Source: an uncultured Olsenella sp. (GTDB lineage Bacteria; Actinomycetota; Coriobacteriia; Coriobacteriales; Atopobiaceae). From it: 44,738 nucleotides of DNA. Position 1 is the first letter of the stretch, and each line of letters opens with the position of its first letter. The notes under the pieces are model-generated. The model made no database searches. It had not been told where the DNA came from and saw only the letters and a program-made list of their open reading frames with translations. Positions 23,778 through 32,301 of the stretch are shown piece after piece. The translations under genes and the position numbers were made by a program. Location: contig OMVT01000018.1 of the NCBI GenBank assembly GCA_900314535.1, positions 1-44,738 on the forward strand, read 5' to 3'.

Positions 23778-24788
23778 TCAGACGGCTCTGACCGAATCCT
23801 TGCACACGAGCCGTGGCGGCAGGAGGCAGGCCCTGGGGCCAGGCGGCACCGAGCCCTTGAGGCGCTGGAGCATGCAGGAGACGGCAGCATCCGAAAGCTC
23901 GCCCACATTCTGCTCTATCGAAGTCAGCGCAGGCTCGAAGAGCATATCTGCTGCCGAGTTGTCGTAGCTCACGATCGAGATGTCCTGCGGCACGCGAAAG
24001 CGGCGCTCGAGGAAGCGCTTGAGGAGCCCCAGCGCAATGTTGTCGCTCGTAGCAACGACAGCAGACGCTCCGGTCGCGATCACGGCATCCCCCACATGGT
24101 AGGCATCGGGAATGTAGTAGCGGCTCTGGAGCTCGAGTGCCCCATCGGGCACGATTCCGGCCTCGCAAAGCGCCTTCTCGTATCCCTGGACACGCTTCCT
24201 GCCGGTGCCCTCCTGCATGTTTGCGACAATCGCAATCCGCTCATGCCCCTGTTCCAGAAGATGCCGCGTTGCCAGATATCCCCCGAGCACATTGTCGAAG
24301 CTCACGGAATCGCCCGCGACGCCTTCGAGCACGCGGTCGACCATCAGATAGGGAACAGGAAGGGAAGAGAGCATCTCTGCCAGGGCTGCATCGGGAGCAA
24401 GGCCTCCTGCTGCGACAAGAAAGATCCCATCGACGCCACGGTTCACGAAAAGGCGCACGAGCGCCGCATCGTTGGCTGGCACATCATCCGAATTCGCGAT
24501 CAGGAGCGCATAGCCCTCTCTTCTCAGGCGCTGCTCGAGATTCTTGGCAAGGGAGCTGAAGAAGCGGCTCTCGATGTTGGGAATGATGAGGCCCAAGGTA
24601 TCGGAGCGCTGGGAGACAAGGCTGCGCGCAATCTGGTTCGGCACATAGCGCTTCTTGCGGGCACAGTCGAGGATGGCCTGGCGCTTCGCATCCGAGACGC
24701 GCACCTCCCGGCCATTCAGCACGAGCGAAACCGTGGAAGGCGAGACGCCTACTTCATGTGCGATGTCCTTGAGCGTCACCTTGCCCAT
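23778..24788 (-). CDS. LacI-family transcriptional regulator, probable controller of xfp
   Basis: 336 residues from ATG 24788 (MGKVTLKDIA), with GAGGGGAG upstream; the frame opens at 24878 without a site. The N-terminal helix-turn-helix reads VTLKDIAHEVGVSPSTVSLVLNG with hinge RYVPNQIARSLVSQRSDTLGLIIPN, then a periplasmic-binding-like sensor: YLMVDRV, SVSFDNVLGGYLATRHLLEQGHERIAIV, VVATSDNIALGLLKRF, DISIVSYDNSAADMLFEPALTSIEQN. Full-length and intact. It lies 127 bases upstream of phosphoketolase on the same strand, with an operator palindrome between. The effector is unknown; a pentose or its phosphate would fit. Confidence 0.92.
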   Translation of the reverse strand: MGKVTLKDIAHEVGVSPSTVSLVLNGREVRVSDAKRQAILDCARKKRYVPNQIARSLVSQRSDTLGLIIPNIESRFFSSLAKNLEQRLRREGYALLIANSDDVPANDAALVRLFVNRGVDGIFLVAAGGLAPDAALAEMLSSLPVPYLMVDRVLEGVAGDSVSFDNVLGGYLATRHLLEQGHERIAIVANMQEGTGRKRVQGYEKALCEAGIVPDGALELQSRYYIPDAYHVGDAVIATGASAVVATSDNIALGLLKRFLERRFRVPQDISIVSYDNSAADMLFEPALTSIEQNVGELSDAAVSCMLQRLKGSVPPGPRACLLPPRLVCKDSVRAV

Positions 24789-24849
24789 TGTCTGCGCTCC
24801 CCTCGCGCTCCATCCTGCTTCTCCGCGGCATGCGTGCGGCAGAAAGCCG

Positions 24850-24873
24850 GAGAGCCGCCCCAAGGCGGCTCTC
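24850..24873 (-). terminator. Intrinsic terminator after the second apiosidase-like gene
   Basis: GAGAGCCGCC (24850-24859) pairs with GGCGGCTCTC (24864-24873) around CCAA; CGGCTTTC follows on the minus strand. It separates the hydrolase operon from the LacI/xfp pair. Confidence 0.65.
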
Positions 24874-24959
24874 TTCATTATGCCAGACAGGCATGCCGCC
24901 TTCCGGCATAGCCATGCAGGGCAAGATGCTGCATCGGAAGCCTTGCCCCGTATCCTCTC

Positions 24960-26240
24960 TCAGAGCTCTGCGATGTAGAGTGCATCCTCGAGGCAGGAGC
25001 TCTGCTGTATCAGCGTCTCGTCCCGCTCTGCGTCATATTCTGCAGCGAGCGGAAGGCTTTCATGCTCTGCCACGTCGAGCGCATGGAGATGCGCCTGCGT
25101 GAGGTCTCCCTTGAGACGGAGGGTCGCATTGGTCGGCACATAGATGCACAGCGTCGCTCCATCCGCTGTCCTGGCAGCGAAAACGTCGTCTGCGCGGCTT
25201 GCCAGCATCTCCTGCGCAGGCTCGAGCTCCAGAAGGCCCAGCCGCTCTGCGACCGTGCGGGCAAAGGAGAAATCCTCTGCTCCTGCAAAATGGATTCCCT
25301 GCTCATGCGGCAGGGCCTTGAGGAAGCCTTCGCCGAAGGCAAAGCCTCCCTCGAGCACGCCAGTCTCCCAGTTCCATACGCCGTGCGCGCCATAGGTCAC
25401 GCCAGCAGAGGCTCCGCCCATGAGCGAGAGCCAGAGGGCCCGGCGGCAGTCTGCGCGGCGGAAGCGTCCATAGACCATATGCGAGTAGCCCATCTGCTCA
25501 TAGCAGGGCTCCGAATTGATGATCGGCTTCCTCTTGGGCCTGCCTGCGAAGCTCCGTGCAAGATCGTAGGCACCTGCCTGCGCCGAGATGTTGTGTCCCG
25601 ACTGATAGAGATAGATATCTGCACGCTCGGCCAGGCACTCCGGCAGCCCGTCGTAGCGGCCCTTGATGTGATAGCACCTGAGGACATCCGGTGCATAGCG
25701 CTCCACCAGGTCGGTCACATGCATATAACGCTCGATCGGCTCCTTGTGGTCGAAATCGGTGTCGCCCGAGATGATATAGATGGGGTCGAACTCGTTGAAG
25801 CTCTGGAGGATCTGCTTCACGACCGGCTCGACCAGCCCGTCAGGGATGATGTTGTCAGGCATCATGTTCGAGGCCCAGGTATTGGGGACGTAGTTGCACC
25901 ACTGGACGACGATGGCGGGAGTGAAGCCACGCTTCGTCGCCTCGGCGAGCTGCCAGCGCGCGTGCTCCCAATAGGAAGCGTCCGGCTTCGTGAAGTCGAA
26001 GGTCTTCCCGTGGTCCGGCGTCTGGTAGGGATAGCGGTCGAAAGCCGCCTGTGCACGATCCCACTGGGCCAGCGCATTGATCTGGAGCACATTGAAGCCC
26101 TGTGCGGCGCGCTGGTCGAGATAGGCTATCCACTCGTCGTCTGTCGGATTGGTGAAGGCAGTCCAGATCGTATCCGCAAGCCAGAAGAACGGCTTTCCGT
26201 CACGGACAAGATGCATTCCTTCGATTGATACCTTGCTCAT
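24960..26240 (-). CDS. GH140/apiosidase-like glycoside hydrolase (DUF4038), cytoplasmic
   Basis: 426 residues; ATG 26240 overlaps the stop of the upstream hydrolase by four bases (ATGA), so translation is coupled. It begins with the DUF4038 landmark GKPFFWLADTIWTAF (16-30), then YLDQRAAQGFNVLQINALAQW, a likely acid/base region IISGDTDFDH (156-165, Asp160), HIKGRYDGLPECLA, and a likely nucleophile in PIINSEPCYEQMG (Glu244), ending with GGASAGVTYGAHGVWNW. In the founding GH140 enzyme an Asp/Glu pair cuts the apiose linkage in rhamnogalacturonan II. There is no signal peptide, so the substrate must be a small imported glycoside. Two paralogues in one operon suggest different linkages. Confidence 0.8.
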   Translation of the reverse strand: MSKVSIEGMHLVRDGKPFFWLADTIWTAFTNPTDDEWIAYLDQRAAQGFNVLQINALAQWDRAQAAFDRYPYQTPDHGKTFDFTKPDASYWEHARWQLAEATKRGFTPAIVVQWCNYVPNTWASNMMPDNIIPDGLVEPVVKQILQSFNEFDPIYIISGDTDFDHKEPIERYMHVTDLVERYAPDVLRCYHIKGRYDGLPECLAERADIYLYQSGHNISAQAGAYDLARSFAGRPKRKPIINSEPCYEQMGYSHMVYGRFRRADCRRALWLSLMGGASAGVTYGAHGVWNWETGVLEGGFAFGEGFLKALPHEQGIHFAGAEDFSFARTVAERLGLLELEPAQEMLASRADDVFAARTADGATLCIYVPTNATLRLKGDLTQAHLHALDVAEHESLPLAAEYDAERDETLIQQSSCLEDALYIAEL

Positions 26241-27946
26241 TTGCTCTGCTCCATCCTCATCTTGTACAGGCCGTCTGCCCTATTGAGGACAAGCAGCCAG
26301 TCGTCCATCGTCGGCTTGTCTGGCAGGCGCATGCGCCCTCCGGATATCTGCCGGACTTCCTCTCCTGCATAGACGCCCCGCACAGGGTCGAACCACCGCA
26401 GCAGCCAGGAGCCATCCTTCAAGCCAGCAAGCTCGAGCGGCTTTCTCGTCGTTGCCGCATAGTATGCCACGGCATGCGTGCCGTCCGCGTTCTTTGCAGC
26501 CAGAGGTGCCTTCCTGCCCAGAAGCGCGCTTCCGCCCTTCCCATAAGGCTCGAGCGTCCACCACTTCTGCTCTTCGAAGAAGCGACGCATGATGCCCATC
26601 TGATCGGCACCGGGGAAGTCTATGGCTTCTGTCCAGGTGACACCGTAACGGTTGAAGATCTCTGTCATCATGCGGGCCATAGGAGACTTCGACAGGTCAA
26701 CCTGGGACCAGATGTTGTCCCAGATGCCCTGAGCGCCATACGTATAGCCTGCTCCTCCGAGCTGCATGGTGATATAGGCCACACGGCGAAGCATCGAGGC
26801 ATCGATGCGGCGGCTCCCGTTCTCCTCGAGCGAGGAGCATCCCTCGTAGAGCGCCTCCCCTTCCACGAAGGGCTTCTCGGGGTGCCGCTCCATGAAGTCG
26901 CGGTAGTCGGACTCAGCCACGACGAAGTCGCCGTGCCCTGCCTGGTTGAGCGTGAAGTCGTACCAGACCTCTCCGTAGAAGCAGTCCGAGAACGGCCGCT
27001 CATTTGCAGAGTGCACCGTGCAGGGCTGCCGGTAGACATCATGCCTGCGCACAGTACGTGCTACCTCGCTCCAGCGGGAGACAAGGAAGTCGTGCCGAGA
27101 AGGATCGTAGCCAGAAGCCTCGCCAGCAATGGTCCAGACAAGTGGCAATGCTCCATAGCGGGCAGCGCAGTAGCGTGCAAGCGTCTTCTGCTCCGCCAGT
27201 GTCGTAGCAGCTCCGAAGGCATCAGGCTCTGCCTCCATGCTGCTTCCCCAGGCAAAGCCAAGCGCATTCACGAAGCCAAGGTCGGCGATATAGTGCATGC
27301 GGCGGTCGATCTCTTCTGCAAAGACAGCAGGATTGGGGATGGGATGCTCTGCGTCCTCTCTCGTCAGCCAGAAGCGGCTGTGCTCATGGAAATCGCTCCT
27401 CAGGTTCGTCTGGTAGACCGTGAACCCCTGCTCTGCACGCTTGTCCGCCATGCCCCTGAACTGGCTTCTCATGCCGGCATGGTTCGATGCGTCCCAGCTC
27501 TCCCCCAGCGCGAACTCCCAGTGCGTATCCCCGAGCCAGAAGAACGGCATGCCATCTGCATGGACCAGGATATTCCTCGCAAGAGGCTGACCCTCATAGA
27601 GCTCGCCTGCCTTGGCACAGCGCAGAAAGCCATGCTGGTAGATGGGAAGATTCCCCGAATAGGGAGCAGCCACAATCGTGCCCGATTTCCCGTCAAGCCC
27701 GCTCTCGGGAGGAGCAGCGAGCTTCCAGGTCCAGGTTCCTGGCTTCGGTGCAGCAAAGCTCACGCAAAAGCGGCATCCGCCATCCCAGAACGCTTCCCGC
27801 TGGATATGCATGCCCTCAGGCCCTGTGAAGTCCGCGACGATGCAACAGTCCCTGACGGGATCTCTGAACGGACGGGCCGACTCAAAGTGCAGCACGACCT
27901 CGCGCCAGGTCTCTGCTTCGCGGTGCAGATTCTCCGCTTCAGCCAT
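26237..27946 (-). CDS. GH140/apiosidase-like glycoside hydrolase with N-terminal DUF5060 domain
   Basis: 569 residues; ATG 27946 follows GGGAGGCG. Residues about 10-95 form a DUF5060-type beta-sandwich (HFESARPFRDPVRDCCIVADFTGPEG, PKPGTWTWKL). The DUF4038 barrel starts at MPFFWLGDTHWEFALGESW (133-151), with TIAGEASGYDP (272-282) and EGEALYEGC (362-370, candidate nucleophile Glu364), followed by GGAGYTYGAQGIWDN. A C-terminal beta domain has GSWLLRWFDPVRG. No signal peptide. It shares active-site layout with the next gene but is longer. Its position after the PTS transporter, separated only by a hairpin, says it hydrolyses what that transporter imports. Confidence 0.82.
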   Translation of the reverse strand: MAEAENLHREAETWREVVLHFESARPFRDPVRDCCIVADFTGPEGMHIQREAFWDGGCRFCVSFAAPKPGTWTWKLAAPPESGLDGKSGTIVAAPYSGNLPIYQHGFLRCAKAGELYEGQPLARNILVHADGMPFFWLGDTHWEFALGESWDASNHAGMRSQFRGMADKRAEQGFTVYQTNLRSDFHEHSRFWLTREDAEHPIPNPAVFAEEIDRRMHYIADLGFVNALGFAWGSSMEAEPDAFGAATTLAEQKTLARYCAARYGALPLVWTIAGEASGYDPSRHDFLVSRWSEVARTVRRHDVYRQPCTVHSANERPFSDCFYGEVWYDFTLNQAGHGDFVVAESDYRDFMERHPEKPFVEGEALYEGCSSLEENGSRRIDASMLRRVAYITMQLGGAGYTYGAQGIWDNIWSQVDLSKSPMARMMTEIFNRYGVTWTEAIDFPGADQMGIMRRFFEEQKWWTLEPYGKGGSALLGRKAPLAAKNADGTHAVAYYAATTRKPLELAGLKDGSWLLRWFDPVRGVYAGEEVRQISGGRMRLPDKPTMDDWLLVLNRADGLYKMRMEQSK

Positions 27947-27970
27947 AGCTTAAATACGCCTCCCTTCATG

Positions 27971-28010
27971 AAAGCGGACAGCCAGGCACGCTGACCCGAC
28001 TGTCCGCTTT
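27971..28010 (-). terminator. Hairpin between the PTS gene and the hydrolases
   Basis: AAAGCGGACAG (27971-27981) pairs with CTGTCCGCTTT (28000-28010); on the minus strand the 3' arm ends in TTT. Partial termination here would lower hydrolase relative to transporter expression. Confidence 0.65.
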
Positions 28011-28043
28011 GTTCTGCTTCAGATCTGGTGCATGGAGCAGCTC

Positions 28044-29495
28044 TTACTCGACCGTCATCTGGCCGGGCTTCTCCTTGTCGAGAGCATCGAGCTCTTCCTT
28101 CGTGAAGCCAGTCATGTAGACGACGACGGCAGCAACAACGCAGGAGATGGTGAGACCGATGACAGCAGCAACGGTATTGAAGGTGCCGCCCTGGAGATAG
28201 CCGAGGAAGACGAGGAAGTTCGTTGCCATGGCACCGACATAGAGGTGAACGCCGAGAATACCGGAGACGACTGCGCCCACAGCGCCGCCGATGAACATGC
28301 CAAGCATGGTGCGGCGGAAACGCATGAGGATGCCGAAGAGTGCCGGCTCAGTCACGCCACCGAGGAGAGCGGAGATGACATAGCCAGCTGCCATGCCCTT
28401 CTCCTCCTTGTTGCGAATGCGCAGGAAGGCACCGATAGCGCAGCCCCAGACGGCGGTCATAGCGCAGTTCGTAGCAACGAAGAGGAACGGGTCTACGCCA
28501 GTCTGGAGAAGCGTGACCTGGGCAAGCAGGATGACAGGCATGTGCATGCCGGCGATAACGAAGAGCTGCCAGAAGGCACCGAGGATGGCCATAACGATGA
28601 GGACGCCGATGCCGCCGAGATCAGCAAGGCCGAAGATGATAGCAGCGATGCCCTGGCCGATGAGGTTGCCGATAGGAGCAAGGACGATGAGCTCGATAGG
28701 AACGACGACGATCATCGTGAAGAACGGCGTGAAGAGCGTCGAGAGGACTTCAGGCACGTGCTTCTTCATGAACTTCTCGACGACAGCAAGCACCGGAATC
28801 GTGAGGATGATCGGAAGCACCGACTGGCTATAGTTTGCAGCTGCGATATCGAGGCCATAGACATTGATGGTCGTGCCAGCTGTTGCCGCCGTGATGATGC
28901 TCGGGGCAATCAGGATGCCGCCGGAAAGCAGGCCGAGCAGCGGATTGGCGCCAACCTTCTTTGCCGCGCAGTAGCCAAGATAGATCGGCAGGAAGTAGAA
29001 GCCAGCCTCATAGAGCGTCGTGTAGAAGAATGTGTAGATGCCGGAATCGGCAGCCCAGAGATTGAACATCTGGGGACCCATAACGACAGCAAGGGTGCGG
29101 AACAGGCCGGATGCCATGATCAGCGGGAGCATCTGCACCATGGAGCCGGAGAGATAGTCGAGGATCTTGTTGCCGACAGCCTTCGGCGTCAGCTTCTCCT
29201 TCGTAAGGTTCTCATCGAGGTTCTCGTCGATGGAGCCGCCGCCGGCAACTCCCATCGCAAGCACCGCGTCATAGACCTTCGGCACAGCCTGGCCGATGAT
29301 GACCTGGAGCTGCTCGCCTGCCCAGTTGATGCCCAGGACACCCGTGAGGCCCTTGATTGCGTCGCTGTTGACCTTCGACTTGTCCTTGAAGGTCAGGCGC
29401 AGCCTTGTCATGCAGTGCGTCGCGGAAGCGACGTTATCCTTGCCTCCTACATTGGCAAGCACGCCCTCAGCAATCTTCTGATAATCGACTGCCAT
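28044..29495 (-). CDS. PTS EIIBC transporter, glucose/beta-glucoside family
   Basis: 483 residues; AAGGGGGATTC precedes ATG 29495. IIB domain: YQKIAEGVLANVGGKDNVASATHCMTRLRLTF with phosphorylated Cys28. IIC domain: about ten helices from residue 110, including PLIMASGLFRTLAVV, LYEAGFYFLPIYLGYCAAKKVGANPLLGL, and the substrate-loop GGVTEPALFGILMRFRR. No IIA domain is attached, so EIIA must come from another gene. The family imports beta-glucosides and disaccharides with phosphorylation, usually at C6 of glucose. With cytoplasmic apiosidase-like enzymes next door, an apiosyl-glucoside is a sensible cargo; this is inference. Regulated by the LacI gene upstream. Confidence 0.93.
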   Translation of the reverse strand: MAVDYQKIAEGVLANVGGKDNVASATHCMTRLRLTFKDKSKVNSDAIKGLTGVLGINWAGEQLQVIIGQAVPKVYDAVLAMGVAGGGSIDENLDENLTKEKLTPKAVGNKILDYLSGSMVQMLPLIMASGLFRTLAVVMGPQMFNLWAADSGIYTFFYTTLYEAGFYFLPIYLGYCAAKKVGANPLLGLLSGGILIAPSIITAATAGTTINVYGLDIAAANYSQSVLPIILTIPVLAVVEKFMKKHVPEVLSTLFTPFFTMIVVVPIELIVLAPIGNLIGQGIAAIIFGLADLGGIGVLIVMAILGAFWQLFVIAGMHMPVILLAQVTLLQTGVDPFLFVATNCAMTAVWGCAIGAFLRIRNKEEKGMAAGYVISALLGGVTEPALFGILMRFRRTMLGMFIGGAVGAVVSGILGVHLYVGAMATNFLVFLGYLQGGTFNTVAAVIGLTISCVVAAVVVYMTGFTKEELDALDKEKPGQMTVE

Positions 29496-29625
29496 TGAAT
29501 CCCCCTTCTTTTCCTCTGTGCAGGCCTCCTTGCCTGCACCCGGAATTACTTGCTGACATGAAGATTACAGAAGCGGGACTGTACCTTGACTCTTCAATGG
29601 ATTTAGTAGCATGTTTACGAGAATT

Positions 29626-29641
29626 TAGGAATATTTAGCTC
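29626..29641 (-). promoter_or_regulatory. Operator-like motif upstream of the PTS operon
   Basis: Minus-strand GAGCTAAATATT (29641-29630) followed by CCTA is an exact 12-base match to the motif in the divergent lacI/isomerase region at 30753-30764. Two copies at the two promoter regions that the LacI gene separates suggest one shared regulator. The remaining A/T-rich part of 29496-29690 contains no gene. Confidence 0.55.
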
Positions 29642-29690
29642 AATTACTTGCACAGATTTATGGATTGTGCTAGCAGCAATCTGCATTCAT

Positions 29691-30731
29691 CTAGGCGTCT
29701 TCCTCGGCCTTCATGACCGATTCGCGCTGGACAATCTCCGGCAGGACCGATATGCGCACAACCTCGCCACCTGTCTCGCCTTTCACATGCTCGACAAGAC
29801 GCCTGACAGCCAGACCGCCCATATTCGTCTTGGGCACCGCCATGGTCGTGAGCGGCGGATCTGCTATGGCAGCCGTCGAAACGTCGTCGAAGCCGATGAC
29901 AGAGATGTCTTCGGGGACTCTGATGCCGTGATCCTTGAGCGCACGGATACAGCTCATCGCAATGAGGTCGTTGTCTGCAAAGTAGGCAGTCGGCAGATAT
30001 GGATTCCCGTCAAGATAGCGGTTCATATCCTCATAGGCGCTCTCCATCGTGGAGCCGACCTCGATGATTGTGTGACGGGGATCTATATCGGAAGTATTGA
30101 AGTAGCGCATGGCCTGAATGTAGCCATCCTTGCGCTCGAGGAAGTTCCTGATCTCTGTACGGGAATGGAGATAGCCGATATCGGTATGCCCCATGTTCCT
30201 GAGGTAGCGCACAGCCGTCCAGGCACCACGGGAGTTGTCAATCACGACGGAGTCGAGATTCTTCGTCGGAAACCAGTTGTCCAGAAGGACGATGGGCACG
30301 CCCAGATGCTCGAACTGTGCCACATCGGTTGCCCGCATCTCCGTGGCCAGAAGCACGATGCCGGCACACTTGATGGAGCGCAGGCTGTCCATCTGTTCTG
30401 CCTTGTTCTCCTGCGAATAGAAGTAGGAGACGGAGAGCCGGTGGTATCCGAGCTTGTATGTCATGTCTGAGACGCCCTTGATGAGGGACTCGAAGAAGGG
30501 GGTATCTGAGACGACGCGGCCATGCTGCTTGTAGATGACAAGAAGAATCGTACTGGTCTTGCGAGGTGTGGACGGCATGTCATATTCGAAGCCAAGCTCC
30601 TCTGCCACCTTGCGCACACGGCCCCTTGTCTCTGCACCGACGCCAGGGCGATCCCGGAACACGAGCGAGACCGTTGCTGGAGAGACTCCTGCTGCCTTTG
30701 CAACATCGCGTGCCGTGACCTTTCCTGCCAT
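29691..30731 (-). CDS. LacI-family regulator of the putative apioside locus
   Basis: 346 residues; ATG 30731 follows GAGGAGAG. DNA-binding head: VTARDVAKAAGVSPATVSLVFRDRPGVG with hinge. Sensor domain: TSTILLVIYKQHG, FFESLIKGVSDMTYKLGYHRLSVSY, VPIVLLDNWF, SVVIDNSRGAWTAVRYLRNMGHTDIGYLHS, YLPTAYFADNDLIAMSCIRALKDHGIRVPEDISVIGFDDVSTAAIADPPLTTM. Intact. It stands between the minus-strand PTS/hydrolase operon and the plus-strand isomerase operon, with a shared operator motif on both sides, so it likely represses both and itself. The inducer is probably the imported glycoside or released sugar. Confidence 0.93.
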   Translation of the reverse strand: MAGKVTARDVAKAAGVSPATVSLVFRDRPGVGAETRGRVRKVAEELGFEYDMPSTPRKTSTILLVIYKQHGRVVSDTPFFESLIKGVSDMTYKLGYHRLSVSYFYSQENKAEQMDSLRSIKCAGIVLLATEMRATDVAQFEHLGVPIVLLDNWFPTKNLDSVVIDNSRGAWTAVRYLRNMGHTDIGYLHSRTEIRNFLERKDGYIQAMRYFNTSDIDPRHTIIEVGSTMESAYEDMNRYLDGNPYLPTAYFADNDLIAMSCIRALKDHGIRVPEDISVIGFDDVSTAAIADPPLTTMAVPKTNMGGLAVRRLVEHVKGETGGEVVRISVLPEIVQRESVMKAEEDA

Positions 30732-30752
30732 ATGCTCTCCTCAACTTGTTTA

Positions 30753-30767
30753 GAGCTAAATATTTAG
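30753..30767 (+). promoter_or_regulatory. LacI-type operator in the divergent lacI/isomerase region
   Basis: GAGCTAAATATTTAG contains the perfect palindrome CTAAATATTTAG (30756-30767), preceded by TTTAGAG, giving overlapping half-sites. The first 12 bases recur before the PTS gene. It lies about 22 bases from the lacI start and about 117 from the isomerase start, well placed to control both. Confidence 0.6.
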
Positions 30768-30883
30768 TAATAGCGTCTACTCGTTAAGTATAGCTGAGTC
30801 CATCCATATCCTCTATCTCAGGAAAGAAACCTGCCCTTCCAATCCGCTGAATGGCGGATGCGGGGACAGAGGAGAGGAGCCTC

Positions 30884-32299
30884 ATGGACAAGATCGTTCT
30901 TGGCTATGCGCCGACCCGCAGAAGCATCTTCAGCGCGCCCGATGCAAGGAAGTACCGTGCCATCATCGCCGACAAGCTGCGTGAGCTCGGCGTGGAGTTT
31001 GTCGATATCGACGATATCAACGAGGAAGGCCTGCTCTACGATGAGGACGACCGTCTCAAGGTCCTGAAGAAGTTCCAGGATGCAGGCGTAGATGGCCTGT
31101 TCCTCCCCCACTGCAACTTCGGCACCGAGTTCATCTGCGCCCGCCTTGCCAAAGACCTCGGCAAGCCGGTCCTTCTGTGGGGCCCGCTCGACGAGCGCCC
31201 CGAGGCTGACGGCACCCGCCTGCGCGACACCCAGTGCGGACTCTTTGCGACCGGCAAGGTGCTGCGCCGCTTCCAGGTGCCCTTCACGTACATGACAAAC
31301 TGCAGGGTGGACGATCCTGTCTTCGAACGGGGGCTGCGCGACTTCATTGCCGTCTGCAATGTCGTGAAAACCTTCCGCTCTGCCAGGATCCTCCAGATCG
31401 GACCGCGTCCCTACGAGTTCTATTCCACGATGTGCAACGAAGGAGAGCTCCTCGAGCGCTTCGGCATCGAGTGCGTGCCGGTGCCCCTGCCCGAGCTCAC
31501 CCGCGGCGTGAAGACAGCGCTTGCAGAGGACAAGGGCGACGGGACCTCCGATGTGGAGAAGCAGCTTGCCTGGATCTCTGAGCACTTCGAGAAGAACTGC
31601 ACGAACGAGCAGGTACGCACCGTTGCCGCCATGGCCGTGGCGATGCGCCGCATGCTCAGGAAGTACCACTGCACGGCCGGCTGCATCCAATGCTGGAACG
31701 AGCTCCAGCACGAGCTGGGCATCATGCCCTGTGCCGCGAACTCGATCCTGAACGAGGAGGGCACGCCCATCACCTGCGAGACCGATGTCCATGGCGCGAT
31801 CACCTCCCTCATGGTCGAAGCCGCTGACATGGGACGCAAGCGCTCGTTCTTCGCCGACTGGACCATCCGCCACCCGGACGATCCCAACGGCGAGCTCCTG
31901 CAGCACTGCGGGCCGTGGCCCTGCTCCGTGGCACAGAGAAAGCCGGTCATCACGACGCCTCTTGCCTTCGACCACAATGGCGCCCTCACGGCAGAGGCAA
32001 AGCACGGCACGGTCACGCTTGCCCGCTTCGATGGGGACAACGGCCAGTACTCGATGCTGCTGGGAACGGCGGAGGGCATCGACGGACCGAAGGGCATGGG
32101 CACCTATCTCTGGGTCCGTGTACAGAACATCAAGCGCCTCGAGGCAAAGATCGTTGAGGGACCCTACATCCACCACTGTGCCGGCATCCACGACGACGTC
32201 GTGCCCGTGCTCTACGAGGCCTGCAAGTATCTGGGCATCACGCCGGATCTGTATGACCCGATCGAAGACGACATCAAGGCCTATCTGAGGGGAGAGTAA
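30884..32299 (+). CDS. L-fucose/L-arabinose isomerase-fold protein, candidate D-apiose isomerase
   Basis: 471 residues from ATG 30884, with GGAGAGGAG upstream (frame opens at 30851). The fold follows the FucI/AraA superfamily: an N-terminal Rossmann-like half (IVLGYAPTRRSIFSAPDARKY, VDGLFLPHCNFGTEF, KPVLLWGPLDERPEADG), a conserved IGPRPYEFYSTMCNEGELLERFGIE, then CWNELQHELGIMPCAANSILNEEGTPITCETDVHGAITSLM with candidate metal-binding Glu/Asp, and a late His in HHCAGIHDDVVP. It would turn an aldose into a ketose in the cytoplasm. It heads an operon with a split transketolase, an FGGY kinase and an esterase, and faces apiosidase-like genes, so D-apiose to D-apulose is the proposed reaction. The family is clear, the substrate inferred. 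Confidence 0.78.
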   Translation: MDKIVLGYAPTRRSIFSAPDARKYRAIIADKLRELGVEFVDIDDINEEGLLYDEDDRLKVLKKFQDAGVDGLFLPHCNFGTEFICARLAKDLGKPVLLWGPLDERPEADGTRLRDTQCGLFATGKVLRRFQVPFTYMTNCRVDDPVFERGLRDFIAVCNVVKTFRSARILQIGPRPYEFYSTMCNEGELLERFGIECVPVPLPELTRGVKTALAEDKGDGTSDVEKQLAWISEHFEKNCTNEQVRTVAAMAVAMRRMLRKYHCTAGCIQCWNELQHELGIMPCAANSILNEEGTPITCETDVHGAITSLMVEAADMGRKRSFFADWTIRHPDDPNGELLQHCGPWPCSVAQRKPVITTPLAFDHNGALTAEAKHGTVTLARFDGDNGQYSMLLGTAEGIDGPKGMGTYLWVRVQNIKRLEAKIVEGPYIHHCAGIHDDVVPVLYEACKYLGITPDLYDPIEDDIKAYLRGE

Positions 32300-32301
32300 G
32301 G

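Noticed and set aside
22625-23791. 388-residue plus-strand frame over phosphoketolase
   Set aside because: Antisense shadow; the phosphoketolase motifs on the minus strand are unambiguous.
26225-27994. 589-residue plus-strand frame over the first hydrolase
   Set aside because: Antisense to a well-supported DUF5060/DUF4038 gene; His/Arg/Cys-rich and without family motifs.
28032-29498. 488-residue Asp/His/Glu-rich frame antisense to the PTS gene
   Set aside because: Antisense shadow of a clear EIIBC gene, with charged low-complexity composition and no start signal.
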